64,000 bases of DNA from Leptospira sp. B5-022 (GTDB lineage Bacteria > Spirochaetota > Leptospiria > Leptospirales > Leptospiraceae), in assembly GCF_000347035.1 (NCBI RefSeq), contig NZ_ANIJ01000018.1, positions 1 to 64,000 on the forward strand, in the 5' to 3' direction. A program made the translations under genes and the position numbers. Below are positions 16,379 through 24,780 of the stretch, one piece after another (the first letter of the stretch is position 1; each line of letters starts with the position of its first letter). The notes below the pieces were generated by a model. It did no database searches, was not told where the DNA came from, and worked only from the letters and a program-made list of their open reading frames with translations.

Positions 16379-17320
16379 TTATACCCGTAAAATTTTCCAA
16401 GCCATGTTTCCCGAGGGGGAAATGATCCTCTCCGATTTATGAGATCGAAGCCAAGCGAAGAATGAATTTCGGGCAGATTCTTCTAAGGTCATGCTGCCCG
16501 GTCTTAACAAAAGATCAACAACTTGGTGAAACGAATTAAAATCCTTTGCGATCTTATGTAAAGAAGGGTCCAGGAACCTGGCTGTAAGTGTAAGGTATTC
16601 GACCGCTAAAGGAGCAAAAATTTTTCCAAGGGACCAATCTGCGGGAGTAATCCCTAAGGATTCATGGATAAAACTTACTTGCTTGGAATAATCCACCTCG
16701 TCGAAAATTTCAGAATATGTATGCCTTACCCCTTCGAATGTATCCTTGGAGATCTGGACCATGAAGTCGGACTCTTGGTATTTCTTAGCAGTAAAGTCTA
16801 TAACCGCATCTTCTAATACGGTAAGAGAATCCAAGGGGATAACCCGGGACGAAAAGTAGGCCCGTTTGGTGTAAACGGACATAGTTTTTCCCTGAGAAGC
16901 CGGTTGATAAATGTCCTCTTTGGGGACTCCTCCTAAATGCATTACATGAAAACTAGTAATGATCGCAAAGGGAGGGAGCTTATCTCTCCACACTTCGGGA
17001 GAATTTTCTCTGAACATTTCTCCTTCCGTATAAAACGGTTTGATCAGGAACAAACGATCAATATCTCTTTTTGGTCTGGGCTCGGGAAGAACGAGAGAAT
17101 CTGCTACTAACTCGGGAGCTAATTTTAGAATTGATTTTAGGAAACTTTCCGCAGCGCTAAACTCTATCTCAAAAACGGAGGTAGAAGGAAGAATAAACTT
17201 TTCTTCGAATTCGACAAAGGAAGTGTGAAGATTATCCACATAGACGGAAAGTTCTTTGTTCCTTACATTCGAATGATTCTGCAAGAGCCTGTTTAATTCT
17301 TTAACTTCATTTAGCTTCAT
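16379..17320 (-). CDS. Conserved-looking hypothetical protein (313 aa)
   Basis: Soluble, no signal peptide or membrane helix. Begins MKLNEVKELNRLLQNHSNVR. No motif or family is recognised; the middle is rich in Asp/Glu and aromatic residues (e.g. SFHVMHLGG). It starts inside the stop codon of the GH42 gene (ATGA overlap at 17317-17320), and the phosphatase gene begins about 17 nt after its stop, so it belongs to a three-gene operon. Any role in carbohydrate metabolism would rest on context only. Confidence 0.6.
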   Translation of the reverse strand: MKLNEVKELNRLLQNHSNVRNKELSVYVDNLHTSFVEFEEKFILPSTSVFEIEFSAAESFLKSILKLAPELVADSLVLPEPRPKRDIDRLFLIKPFYTEGEMFRENSPEVWRDKLPPFAIITSFHVMHLGGVPKEDIYQPASQGKTMSVYTKRAYFSSRVIPLDSLTVLEDAVIDFTAKKYQESDFMVQISKDTFEGVRHTYSEIFDEVDYSKQVSFIHESLGITPADWSLGKIFAPLAVEYLTLTARFLDPSLHKIAKDFNSFHQVVDLLLRPGSMTLEESARNSFFAWLRSHKSERIISPSGNMAWKILRV

Positions 17321-19296
17321 TTTTTCTTTTTCGGCAGGATCCTTACCTCGTACGGCTTGAGTAACTTGAAACCGGCAAAAGTTTTCTTACCGGAATGATT
17401 GATAAAAATTTCGTAGTTTTTGGACTTACCCTTTCTAAAACTACGCTCGATGGTAGGGCCGTAAAAAGTAAAAGGGATGCCCGCCATCCTTAAAGTTCTT
17501 CTGTACAAGAGCATAAACGAGATCGGGCTCAGACTCGCTCCAACGTATACGACAGATCCTTTTCCGAATCGATTACAAGTTATGACAGGTTTTCCTTTAT
17601 AAAATTTCTTATTGTCGGAATATCTTGCCCAAACTTTGGCCGTTATAGGTTCCAGGATCTCACAAATTTTCGAGCAGGTCCCCGGTAAAACTCTGAATCG
17701 GAAGTTTACGTTTCGATTCCCTACCGCTTCGAACTTTCTTACTTTGACTCCCGCCATTTCAGAAAATGGACCAGGCACTTGAGAATCCAACATCCAGGAA
17801 TTTTTGTCCTTGAGACCTGCTCTATACCCTAAAATTAGAACACCTCCTTCTCTAACGAATTGTTCTAATTTTTTAACAATCGAGTCATTCACCATTGCAT
17901 ACAGAGGAAGTACCAAAACCTTGTACTTGGAAAAGTCTGTTTTGGAGACGGGCAAAAAATGTGTGTTTACATTCAGAATGTTCAGGCCTGCAAACCAAGT
18001 TGCCATCTCTATATCGTAGCCGACTTGTGCGAATGGAACGGGACTGTGTTTTAAACCGGAAGAGATGGGTTGGTGTTTGAAATTTCTCGCATTCTCTATA
18101 TCATGAAGGACGGCAACATCTGCAGGAAAATGTTCCGAAGCAAAGTCATTCGCTTCCGGTAAGATCTCCGATATCCCTCTTTGTAATTCCAAGTATCTGT
18201 CCGTGAGAGATTTATCATGATCTAAGATCCCATAACAGAGTTGTTCTTGTCCGAATCTTGCAGTTCGATATCGGAAAAATATAATTTGTTCCGAACCCTG
18301 AACGATCGCTTGTTTCATCCAAAGCTGTACTTGTCCGGGTGCTGGAAGATATCCCAACGTATCGTGTCCTTGGAATCCTGAAATTTGTTCCATCACAGTA
18401 AACGGAAGATCTTTCAGACCTCGATTGTACTGATGCATTGCGGAGATAAATGGATGAGGAAAAGGTTCTTCTTGATCTCCCCATGTCGGATAATTATCCC
18501 AAGAAACGTAATCTAAATGAGTGAATAATTCGCTCATATCGATTACGGGAAGAAAGGGACTCGGATATAAATTCGTGGTGAGTTTCCGATTCGGAGAAAA
18601 CTTTCGAACAATATCAGATTGCAGTTTTACAAAGTCCACGATCGTATCCGAATGGAATCTGTAGAAGTCTTGGATCATAGAAGGATTATAACCTGCACTC
18701 ACATGAGGACCTGGTATAGGTATTTCATTCCAATCATTGAAGACCACTCCCCAAAAAATATTTCCCCAAGTATCGTTCAGATTCTGGATCGTTTTGTATT
18801 TAGCCTTCAGCCAAAGACGAAATGTTTTGAGAGAAGTTTCAGAATGATCGATGTCCGATCCTTCGTGGCCGATCTCATTGTCTATCTGCCAGCCGATCAC
18901 TGCTGGATGATTTCCTAAGGCTTGGGCCATCTTAGTCACGACCTTAATCACTGCTTTTCGATAATTCGGAGAAGAAAAACATGCCTGTCTTCTTGTACCT
19001 ATATTTCTTAAAACTCCATCTCGAACTTGCAGAACGTCAGGATATTTTTTAGCAAGCCAAGGAGGGAATGTGGCCGTAGGGGTTCCCAGGATCACATCCA
19101 TTTTATGTTTTTGAAAGAGATCCAACATCTTCTTCCAAAAAGAAAAATCGAACTTTCCCTCTTTCGGTTCGACTAATGCCCAAGAAAACTCTGCGAGACG
19201 AACTCTGCTCAGTCCCATGCCCTTCATAATACGAATATCTTCTTCCCAATCTTTAGGAGTCCATTGTTCAGGATAATAATCCGCTCCGAAAATCAT
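17317..19296 (-). CDS. Glycoside hydrolase family 42 beta-galactosidase
   Basis: A 659-aa GH42 enzyme. The barrel starts FGADYYPEQWTPKDWEED (residues 3-20); the acid/base Glu141 is in WQIDNEIGHE and the nucleophile Glu303 in FTVMEQISGF. A trimerisation-type domain follows (about 395-590) and a short C-terminal beta domain ends with a Lys-rich tail. It has no signal peptide, so it should act on imported beta-galactosides in the cytoplasm. Length is close to the usual 650-690 aa. It overlaps the following unknown gene by ATGA. No sugar transporter is visible next to it. Confidence 0.88.
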   Translation of the reverse strand: MIFGADYYPEQWTPKDWEEDIRIMKGMGLSRVRLAEFSWALVEPKEGKFDFSFWKKMLDLFQKHKMDVILGTPTATFPPWLAKKYPDVLQVRDGVLRNIGTRRQACFSSPNYRKAVIKVVTKMAQALGNHPAVIGWQIDNEIGHEGSDIDHSETSLKTFRLWLKAKYKTIQNLNDTWGNIFWGVVFNDWNEIPIPGPHVSAGYNPSMIQDFYRFHSDTIVDFVKLQSDIVRKFSPNRKLTTNLYPSPFLPVIDMSELFTHLDYVSWDNYPTWGDQEEPFPHPFISAMHQYNRGLKDLPFTVMEQISGFQGHDTLGYLPAPGQVQLWMKQAIVQGSEQIIFFRYRTARFGQEQLCYGILDHDKSLTDRYLELQRGISEILPEANDFASEHFPADVAVLHDIENARNFKHQPISSGLKHSPVPFAQVGYDIEMATWFAGLNILNVNTHFLPVSKTDFSKYKVLVLPLYAMVNDSIVKKLEQFVREGGVLILGYRAGLKDKNSWMLDSQVPGPFSEMAGVKVRKFEAVGNRNVNFRFRVLPGTCSKICEILEPITAKVWARYSDNKKFYKGKPVITCNRFGKGSVVYVGASLSPISFMLLYRRTLRMAGIPFTFYGPTIERSFRKGKSKNYEIFINHSGKKTFAGFKLLKPYEVRILPKKKK

Positions 19297-19467
19297 TCGG
19301 TCCTCACAGGTTAAAAAGGTAGAGACGATGATTCTCTTAAGGGAAGATCTTTCCAGAAAGAAAACCGGGAAATACCTTAGAAACTAGGAAAAAATACTGT
19401 CTTTTCGATACGATTCAGGGAGAATAGATAAGAACCTCGTCCTGAAAGGTCGGGAACCCTATATTGC

Positions 19468-20325
19468 ATGGAAAACAACGATATATACCATTATGGGATT
19501 CTTCCCGACGTTCACTTTCGTTTTTCCTCGGCCGAAATTTCTTACGCAGTAACTGCGGCGTCTAACTTACACGGTTTCGATGACGCAGGAACGGAACTTC
19601 TGGCAAGGACGATGCTTGCCGCATTCTTCTTAGCGGATCTAGTAAAAGAAGATACAAAGGTAAGCGTTCAGATCCGTTTTTATGACGATTCGGAGATTCA
19701 TTCGGTCTTAGCTTATAGTACTCGTAATGGAAGACTTAAGGCAACTTTAAGACATCGACCCGAAGAAGATATAGAATCAGGACAGATCTCAGAGGAAAAT
19801 TTAGGAATTTTGAAAGTATTCCGTTGGAAAGACGGAGAATGTATTTATCAGTCTATCGTACCTTTTAGAAACCAAAGTTTCGAAACGAATATCGAAAACT
19901 ACCTGAGAGATTCGGAGCAAGTTCCTTCCTTTTTAGTGGCTTACGTTAAATTGGAAGGTTTGCATTGGAGGATCAAAGGTCTGTTCTTACAAGCATTGCC
20001 GGAAGCAAGACCGGAACATATAGATGCAGTTAGAGAATTAGCCGGAAAACTAGAAGAGGAAAAATCCAAAGTTTTCGAAGGAACCGTTTCCCAAGCTTTA
20101 GAAATTCTGCAATCTTCTTGGAATACGAAGTTCGAGATACTGGAAACAGGAAGACCGGAATACAGATGTGATTGTTCCGAAGAGAAGATCAAGGAACTCA
20201 TACAAAATTTAGGAAAAGAAGAAGCAATGGACATTGCAGAAGAGCAAGGACAGATCGAAGTCACCTGCGAATTTTGTAATTCCATCTATAGATTTCCGAA
20301 GGCACAGGTCTTAGAGTTATTTTAG
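19468..20325 (+). CDS. hslO: Hsp33 redox-regulated chaperone
   Basis: A 285-aa Hsp33 with both redox-switch motifs: CDC at residues 234-236 and CEFC at 267-270. Under reducing conditions these four Cys bind zinc; oxidation releases it and activates the holdase, which protects unfolding proteins during oxidative stress. N-terminal features such as ELLARTMLAAFFLADLVKEDTKVSVQIRF fit the family. It is followed after 8 nt by tsaE, starting the hslO-tsaE-tsaB-rnr unit. Confidence 0.93.
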   Translation: MENNDIYHYGILPDVHFRFSSAEISYAVTAASNLHGFDDAGTELLARTMLAAFFLADLVKEDTKVSVQIRFYDDSEIHSVLAYSTRNGRLKATLRHRPEEDIESGQISEENLGILKVFRWKDGECIYQSIVPFRNQSFETNIENYLRDSEQVPSFLVAYVKLEGLHWRIKGLFLQALPEARPEHIDAVRELAGKLEEEKSKVFEGTVSQALEILQSSWNTKFEILETGRPEYRCDCSEEKIKELIQNLGKEEAMDIAEEQGQIEVTCEFCNSIYRFPKAQVLELF

Positions 20326-20333
20326 AAAACGGA

Positions 20334-20894
20334 ATGTCAGGACGGTTTGAAAATCTTACCTTAGATTCTATAGACATCCCTGTCACAAAACTTGCAGGGA
20401 TTCTAGCCGTTGTCTGGAAGGAGGGAAAATTTCCCCTCCTTCTTCTTTCCGGAAAAATGGGCTCGGGAAAAACCACATTCGTTTCTAAACTTGTAAAAGC
20501 TCTGTTGGATCAACTGAAGCCCGGATTGGATAAATCCAAATTATTCGTTAATTCTCCTACTTACACCTTGATGAATGAGTATCCTTTTCTCGAGATCCGA
20601 AATCAATTCGGAGATCCATTGGAGATCTTTCATTTTGATCTGTATCGGATCGGTTCTTCGGAGGAGATCCCAGATCTGGGCTTTGAAGAATATTGGAACG
20701 GCAAGGGAATTTCTCTGATAGAATGGTGGGAAAAAGCAGAACCCGAATTTAATGATAGAAAGTTCCGCATTAAAATAAATTTGGAAGAAGCGGACGAGGA
20801 TACCAGAAATCTGCTGATTACTTTTTTAGGAGAAGAATGGAGAAGGCCCGATCTGCAAATCGAGCCATTCCTGAAATCGGAGAAAATTTTATGA
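20334..20894 (+). CDS. tsaE: tRNA t6A biosynthesis ATPase TsaE
   Basis: A 186-aa P-loop ATPase with Walker A GKMGSGKTTF at about residues 40-49, followed by the family segments PTYTLMNEYPF, HFDLYRIGSSEEIPDLGFEEYW and ISLIEWWEKAEP. TsaE works with TsaB and TsaD to transfer threonylcarbamoyl to A37 of ANN-decoding tRNAs. It is slightly longer than the usual 150-160 aa. Its stop overlaps the tsaB start by ATGA (20891-20894). Confidence 0.92.
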   Translation: MSGRFENLTLDSIDIPVTKLAGILAVVWKEGKFPLLLLSGKMGSGKTTFVSKLVKALLDQLKPGLDKSKLFVNSPTYTLMNEYPFLEIRNQFGDPLEIFHFDLYRIGSSEEIPDLGFEEYWNGKGISLIEWWEKAEPEFNDRKFRIKINLEEADEDTRNLLITFLGEEWRRPDLQIEPFLKSEKIL

Positions 20895-21580
20895 CAAAAA
20901 TATTATTCTTCGATGCGACTAACTCTTGGATCTTAGCGGGTTGTTATCTTAAAACCGAAGATGGCAAACTCGAAAAAGTTTCCGAATACAGAGAATTGCA
21001 TAACAGGGAATCTTCTCTCTTGCTTATTAAAGAAATTTCCCATTGTTTGAAGGTATCTAATTGGGAAAAACCTGATATAATAGTTACCACTACCGGTCCC
21101 GGATCATTCACGGGGATTAGGATCTCAGTGGCAACAGCACGTAACTTTTCGCAAATCTGGAATGTTCCGGTTTTGGGAATCGATAGTTTAGAATTGTACA
21201 CCTGCCAGTATTATGCGGAATCGGAATCTTCCGTTTGTGTAGGAATAGAAGCGAAACAAGGAAAAATTTATTTCGGTCTAAGAGACTCCAGAGGTTATTG
21301 GGGCACCTTGGACATTGCTCCGGATCTGATCCCGGAAACCATCCCGGAAGATAGGATAGGCTCTTATCTTACCGGAATTAAGTTCAGTGACTCTCCCGAA
21401 TTTTTTGCGGGAACAAATATGAAAGAGAATCTTCCTTCACCGGAAGCGAGTTTGTTGGAGAAGTCCGGTGATATCAAAAAGGCGTTATCGAAGCCGGAAG
21501 ATCATTCGTATTTGCATTTGGTTCCGAATTATCTGAGAGGAACGTACGCTGATGATAAGCCTAAGGTATATTATACATGA
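20891..21580 (+). CDS. tsaB: tRNA t6A biosynthesis protein TsaB
   Basis: A 229-aa ASKHA-fold protein beginning MTKILFFDATNSWILAGCY, with the TsaB-type TGPGSFTGIRI motif (about residues 73-83). TsaB binds and stabilises TsaD and TsaE in the bacterial t6A complex. The start at ATG 20891 overlaps the tsaE stop and fits the family's N-terminus; a start at 20837 would add 18 residues read from inside tsaE. It overlaps rnr by ATGA at 21577-21580. tsaD is not in the window. Confidence 0.9.
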   Translation: MTKILFFDATNSWILAGCYLKTEDGKLEKVSEYRELHNRESSLLLIKEISHCLKVSNWEKPDIIVTTTGPGSFTGIRISVATARNFSQIWNVPVLGIDSLELYTCQYYAESESSVCVGIEAKQGKIYFGLRDSRGYWGTLDIAPDLIPETIPEDRIGSYLTGIKFSDSPEFFAGTNMKENLPSPEASLLEKSGDIKKALSKPEDHSYLHLVPNYLRGTYADDKPKVYYT

Positions 21581-24198
21581 CACAAAAAAAGAAAATAGTT
21601 AAACAAACGCTAACAAAGAAAAAAACAAAAATCAGAGAGAACGGTGAAAAGAACCAAGGACCCCAAAAATCCAACTCCAAAAAATCGGATGAGAAAGATC
21701 TAAAAAAAAGTATCCGAGAAGCAAAGGAGAAGGTCTCCAAAAAGAAAAAGGATCATAAGTCTTCCCGCTCCAAGAAACTGGAACTATACCCGGTCGAACA
21801 AAAAGTTTCGGCTCCTTCTTCCAAAAAAGGAAGAAAAGATAAAAACAATTCTTTTAAGCAAGAATCCATACAGGAATTTAAAGAAGAAATTCCTGCACCG
21901 AAAGAAGAAATAAGCCGTAAGAAACCTTCTTACGAAAATCAAAATAAGAATCCGGGATATTCTTCCAAACCTACTTATCGCAAAAACGAATCCCATGTTC
22001 CGGGTTCAAAGCCCAAGTTTTATGATAGAAAATTCGGGAGTCATGATTGGGAAAGAGAGAATGAACCTGGCAGAAAACTTTTAAAATTTTTCCGTTCTAA
22101 ATCCGGAAAGGTTATCTCTATGCAAGAGGTATATTCTAAATTTATCGCTCATGCCGGGCAGAAAAAGGGATTTAGAAGAGAGAAATGGGAAGCCCAGGAA
22201 CAAAAACGTTCTGCCGAAGAAGTATTGATCTTCTTTGAAAAAGAAGGTCTGATCGAGATCCAAAAAAAGAATATCATAGTTCGTCCGAACCAAACTTTAC
22301 AAGGAACTATCTCATTAAGTAAGAAAGGGGACGGCTTCGTGAAGCTGACTACCGGAACAGAAGTTTTTGTTCCTGGACAGTACACTTCCTCCGCAATCCA
22401 AGGAGACCTCGTAGAAATTCTCCCTACCGGTATCGGCCGTAAAGGAAAACTAGAAGGAGAAGTTGTCTCCGTTCTTAGACGAGGTCGTGAACTTTATAGA
22501 ATGAAGATCACGGAGAAGGACCATAAATTTATAATCGGGACCTTTTTGGATATGGATGGAGATCTCAAAGAAGGTTTCCTTCCCCGTAAAACATTACTCC
22601 AAGATCTGCAAGATGAGATAATCGTTGGAGATGTTTTGATCGTAACCTTAAAACAAGATTCCGATCACGAAAAGAATCTATACGAAGCGCACTTTGTTCG
22701 TTTCGAGTCGGATACCAAAGAAGACACGGATCTGATGAGAATGTTAATGAAGTACAATTATACCATCCTCTATCCGGACAATATAAAACTGGAAGAACTT
22801 CCGGATGAAGTGGATGAATCTACCGTAGATAATTGGAATTCTAGAGCAGACTTGAGAGAACTGCAATCCATTACTATTGATGGAGAATATTCCAAGGACT
22901 TTGACGATGCGATCTCCTTCATAAATGAAGGAAAGAAGATCCGATTTTACGTTCATATCGCTGATGTATCCCATTATGTCAAACCTGGTTCCGATCTGGA
23001 TGTGGAAGCTTATTCCAGAGCAACTTCCGTTTATTTGGGAAGTAGAGTTGTACCTATGCTTCCTCCCGAACTTTCCGAAAATCTTTGTAGTCTTGTGGCT
23101 AAAAAAAATCGACTCGCATTCACTGTGGAAATGGAAGCGGACTGGAGCGGAACAATCTTCCACGCTAAATTTTATAAATCCATAATTCGTGTCGCAGAGA
23201 GATATACGTATAATCGCGCAGAAGAAGAGATTAAATCCGGAGATCCAAACAATTGGATCTTCCAAATGATGAAATTTGCGGACATTCTCAGAAAGAGAAG
23301 ATTGAACTCTGGAAGAGTCGACCTGAACCTAAAGGAAACTAAGGTGGTCACCGATTCGGAGCACAACGTAATCGAGATTAAACCGGTAGAAAGACTACAA
23401 GCTCATATCCTAATCGAAGAATTCATGCTCTCTGCGAATATTAAAGTGGCGGAGTATATCCGTAAAAAAGAAAGACCTACTCTATATCGTGTCCATGAAC
23501 CCATGGATGTGGAAAAATTGGAGATGTTAAATTCTTTTTTAAGATTGAACGGGGTCAACGCACAGTTGCAAGATACCAATTACGAATCCATTCGTAATGT
23601 TTTACAAGCTATCGAAGGAACTCCGTCCGAAAGGCTCTTTAATATTTCTCTTTTGAGAAGTTTTATGCAGGCTTACTATTCCGGAGAATATTTGGGACAT
23701 TGGGGCTTGGGTTTTAAAGATTATTGCCATTTCACTTCTCCAATTCGTCGTTATCCCGACTTAGTTTGCCATAGAGTTTTAGAAAGTATTCTTCTTTCGG
23801 ATAAGGAACCTTATTCTGAAGAAGATATTAAAGTAATGGGTCTTCATACTTCTCATGAAGAAAGAAAAGCCACGGATTCCGAAAGGGATTATTATAAACT
23901 CAAGGCTTGTAGATTTTTGGAAAAAACCGGTATCAAAGAATTTACCGCGACCCTTGTTGGATTTAAGGCGGCTGTTGCATTTGTGGAATTGAATAATCCG
24001 CCGGTCGAAGCGATCATCCCTGCGATAGAATTTACGGATGAAGGCGAATTACAAGCGGAGACGGACTTCACTTTCTATTCTAAAAAATATACCAAACAAT
24101 ATTCATTAGGAGAATCTTTCCCTGTTGAATTGGATAGAATCGATTTTGAAGAAATTAAAATTTACGTGAAGATGAAAAAATTCCAAAAGAAAGGATAG
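21577..24198 (+). CDS. rnr: Ribonuclease R with long Lys-rich N-terminal extension
   Basis: An 873-aa RNB-family exoribonuclease. The catalytic Asp cluster DGEYSKDFDDAISF starts at residue 435. It is preceded by a winged-helix-like region (about 165-235) and cold-shock domains (about 245-400), and followed by the rest of the RNB domain (FTSPIRRYPDLVCHR near 728) and a C-terminal S1 domain. RNase R degrades structured RNA 3' to 5'. Unusually, the first 160 residues are a low-complexity Lys/Ser tail. It overlaps tsaB by ATGA. Confidence 0.93.
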   Translation: MTQKKKIVKQTLTKKKTKIRENGEKNQGPQKSNSKKSDEKDLKKSIREAKEKVSKKKKDHKSSRSKKLELYPVEQKVSAPSSKKGRKDKNNSFKQESIQEFKEEIPAPKEEISRKKPSYENQNKNPGYSSKPTYRKNESHVPGSKPKFYDRKFGSHDWERENEPGRKLLKFFRSKSGKVISMQEVYSKFIAHAGQKKGFRREKWEAQEQKRSAEEVLIFFEKEGLIEIQKKNIIVRPNQTLQGTISLSKKGDGFVKLTTGTEVFVPGQYTSSAIQGDLVEILPTGIGRKGKLEGEVVSVLRRGRELYRMKITEKDHKFIIGTFLDMDGDLKEGFLPRKTLLQDLQDEIIVGDVLIVTLKQDSDHEKNLYEAHFVRFESDTKEDTDLMRMLMKYNYTILYPDNIKLEELPDEVDESTVDNWNSRADLRELQSITIDGEYSKDFDDAISFINEGKKIRFYVHIADVSHYVKPGSDLDVEAYSRATSVYLGSRVVPMLPPELSENLCSLVAKKNRLAFTVEMEADWSGTIFHAKFYKSIIRVAERYTYNRAEEEIKSGDPNNWIFQMMKFADILRKRRLNSGRVDLNLKETKVVTDSEHNVIEIKPVERLQAHILIEEFMLSANIKVAEYIRKKERPTLYRVHEPMDVEKLEMLNSFLRLNGVNAQLQDTNYESIRNVLQAIEGTPSERLFNISLLRSFMQAYYSGEYLGHWGLGFKDYCHFTSPIRRYPDLVCHRVLESILLSDKEPYSEEDIKVMGLHTSHEERKATDSERDYYKLKACRFLEKTGIKEFTATLVGFKAAVAFVELNNPPVEAIIPAIEFTDEGELQAETDFTFYSKKYTKQYSLGESFPVELDRIDFEEIKIYVKMKKFQKKG

Positions 24199-24234
24199 AC
24201 AAAGTCGAACATATTCCAGAACATTCGTTACGGC

Positions 24235-24260
24235 AAACTTTGTTTTTTCGAACAAAGTTT
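24235..24260. promoter_or_regulatory. 10-bp stem hairpin abutting an RBS
   Basis: AAACTTTGTT and AACAAAGTTT (24235-24244 and 24251-24260) are perfect inverted repeats with a 6-nt loop. The AGGAG that serves the TTG start at 24272 begins at the very next base (24261). It may end the rnr transcript or modulate translation of the downstream gene by stacking next to its RBS. Confidence 0.6.
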
Positions 24261-24271
24261 AGGAGTTAGAA

Positions 24272-24775
24272 TTGGAATCGTTTCTGGATGAGAAAGTTTC
24301 TCGTAGCCGCTTTCTAAAGTTTTTGTTCAAAACGGCCGCCATCTCGGCCATCCTAGTTCCTCAAGCTTCCTGCAAATCCGGATCAATTCCGAAGTTGCAT
24401 GGATTGAGTGATTCTGAATATCTCGCTTTCAAATCATTGGAAGAAGTTTTCCTAGTAGGGAATCCGATCCAAGGATTCGACTTGGGAGTCGCCGCGGATA
24501 AGTACATCTACGGCCATCCTTATCCGATAGATACTGAATCCGTTTTGAAATTATTAGCATTCTTACCGGGTTCCTCTCTTGTTTCTCTAGCTTTGGATTT
24601 TTCTTTCACCTCTATGGTGGGACTTTCCAAAGAAGATAGAGAGAAACGACTTCTCTCCTGGAAAAACTCTTCCTTATCTTTGAAAAGAGGCGCTTACAAT
24701 ATTATGCGTCAGTTGTCCTTCTTCTTAGTTTCTATGGAAAGAGATTATAACGAACTAGTGGGATATAAAGGTTAA
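24272..24775 (+). CDS. Small exported subunit, gluconate-dehydrogenase subunit 3-like
   Basis: A 167-aa protein with an N-terminal S-R-S-R-F-L-K-F followed by a hydrophobic stretch and Q-A-S-C, a Tat-like lipoprotein signal whose two Arg are not adjacent. The rest is helical with no clear active site. Small helical Tat-exported subunits ahead of GMC oxidoreductases act as export partners or third subunits (gluconate 2-dehydrogenase type), and the gene order here fits that; the assignment rests mainly on context. Start TTG 24272 with AGGAG 6 nt upstream. The GMC gene follows 5 nt after the stop. Confidence 0.55.
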   Translation: MESFLDEKVSRSRFLKFLFKTAAISAILVPQASCKSGSIPKLHGLSDSEYLAFKSLEEVFLVGNPIQGFDLGVAADKYIYGHPYPIDTESVLKLLAFLPGSSLVSLALDFSFTSMVGLSKEDREKRLLSWKNSSLSLKRGAYNIMRQLSFFLVSMERDYNELVGYKG

Positions 24776-24780
24776 GAACT

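Noticed and set aside
19297..19467. Promoter for hslO in the 171-nt gap
   Set aside because: No convincing -35/-10 pair found; I see no other feature in this gap.
22744..23265. 173-aa minus-strand ORF inside rnr
   Set aside because: Lies wholly under the conserved RNB domain, so it is a shadow frame.
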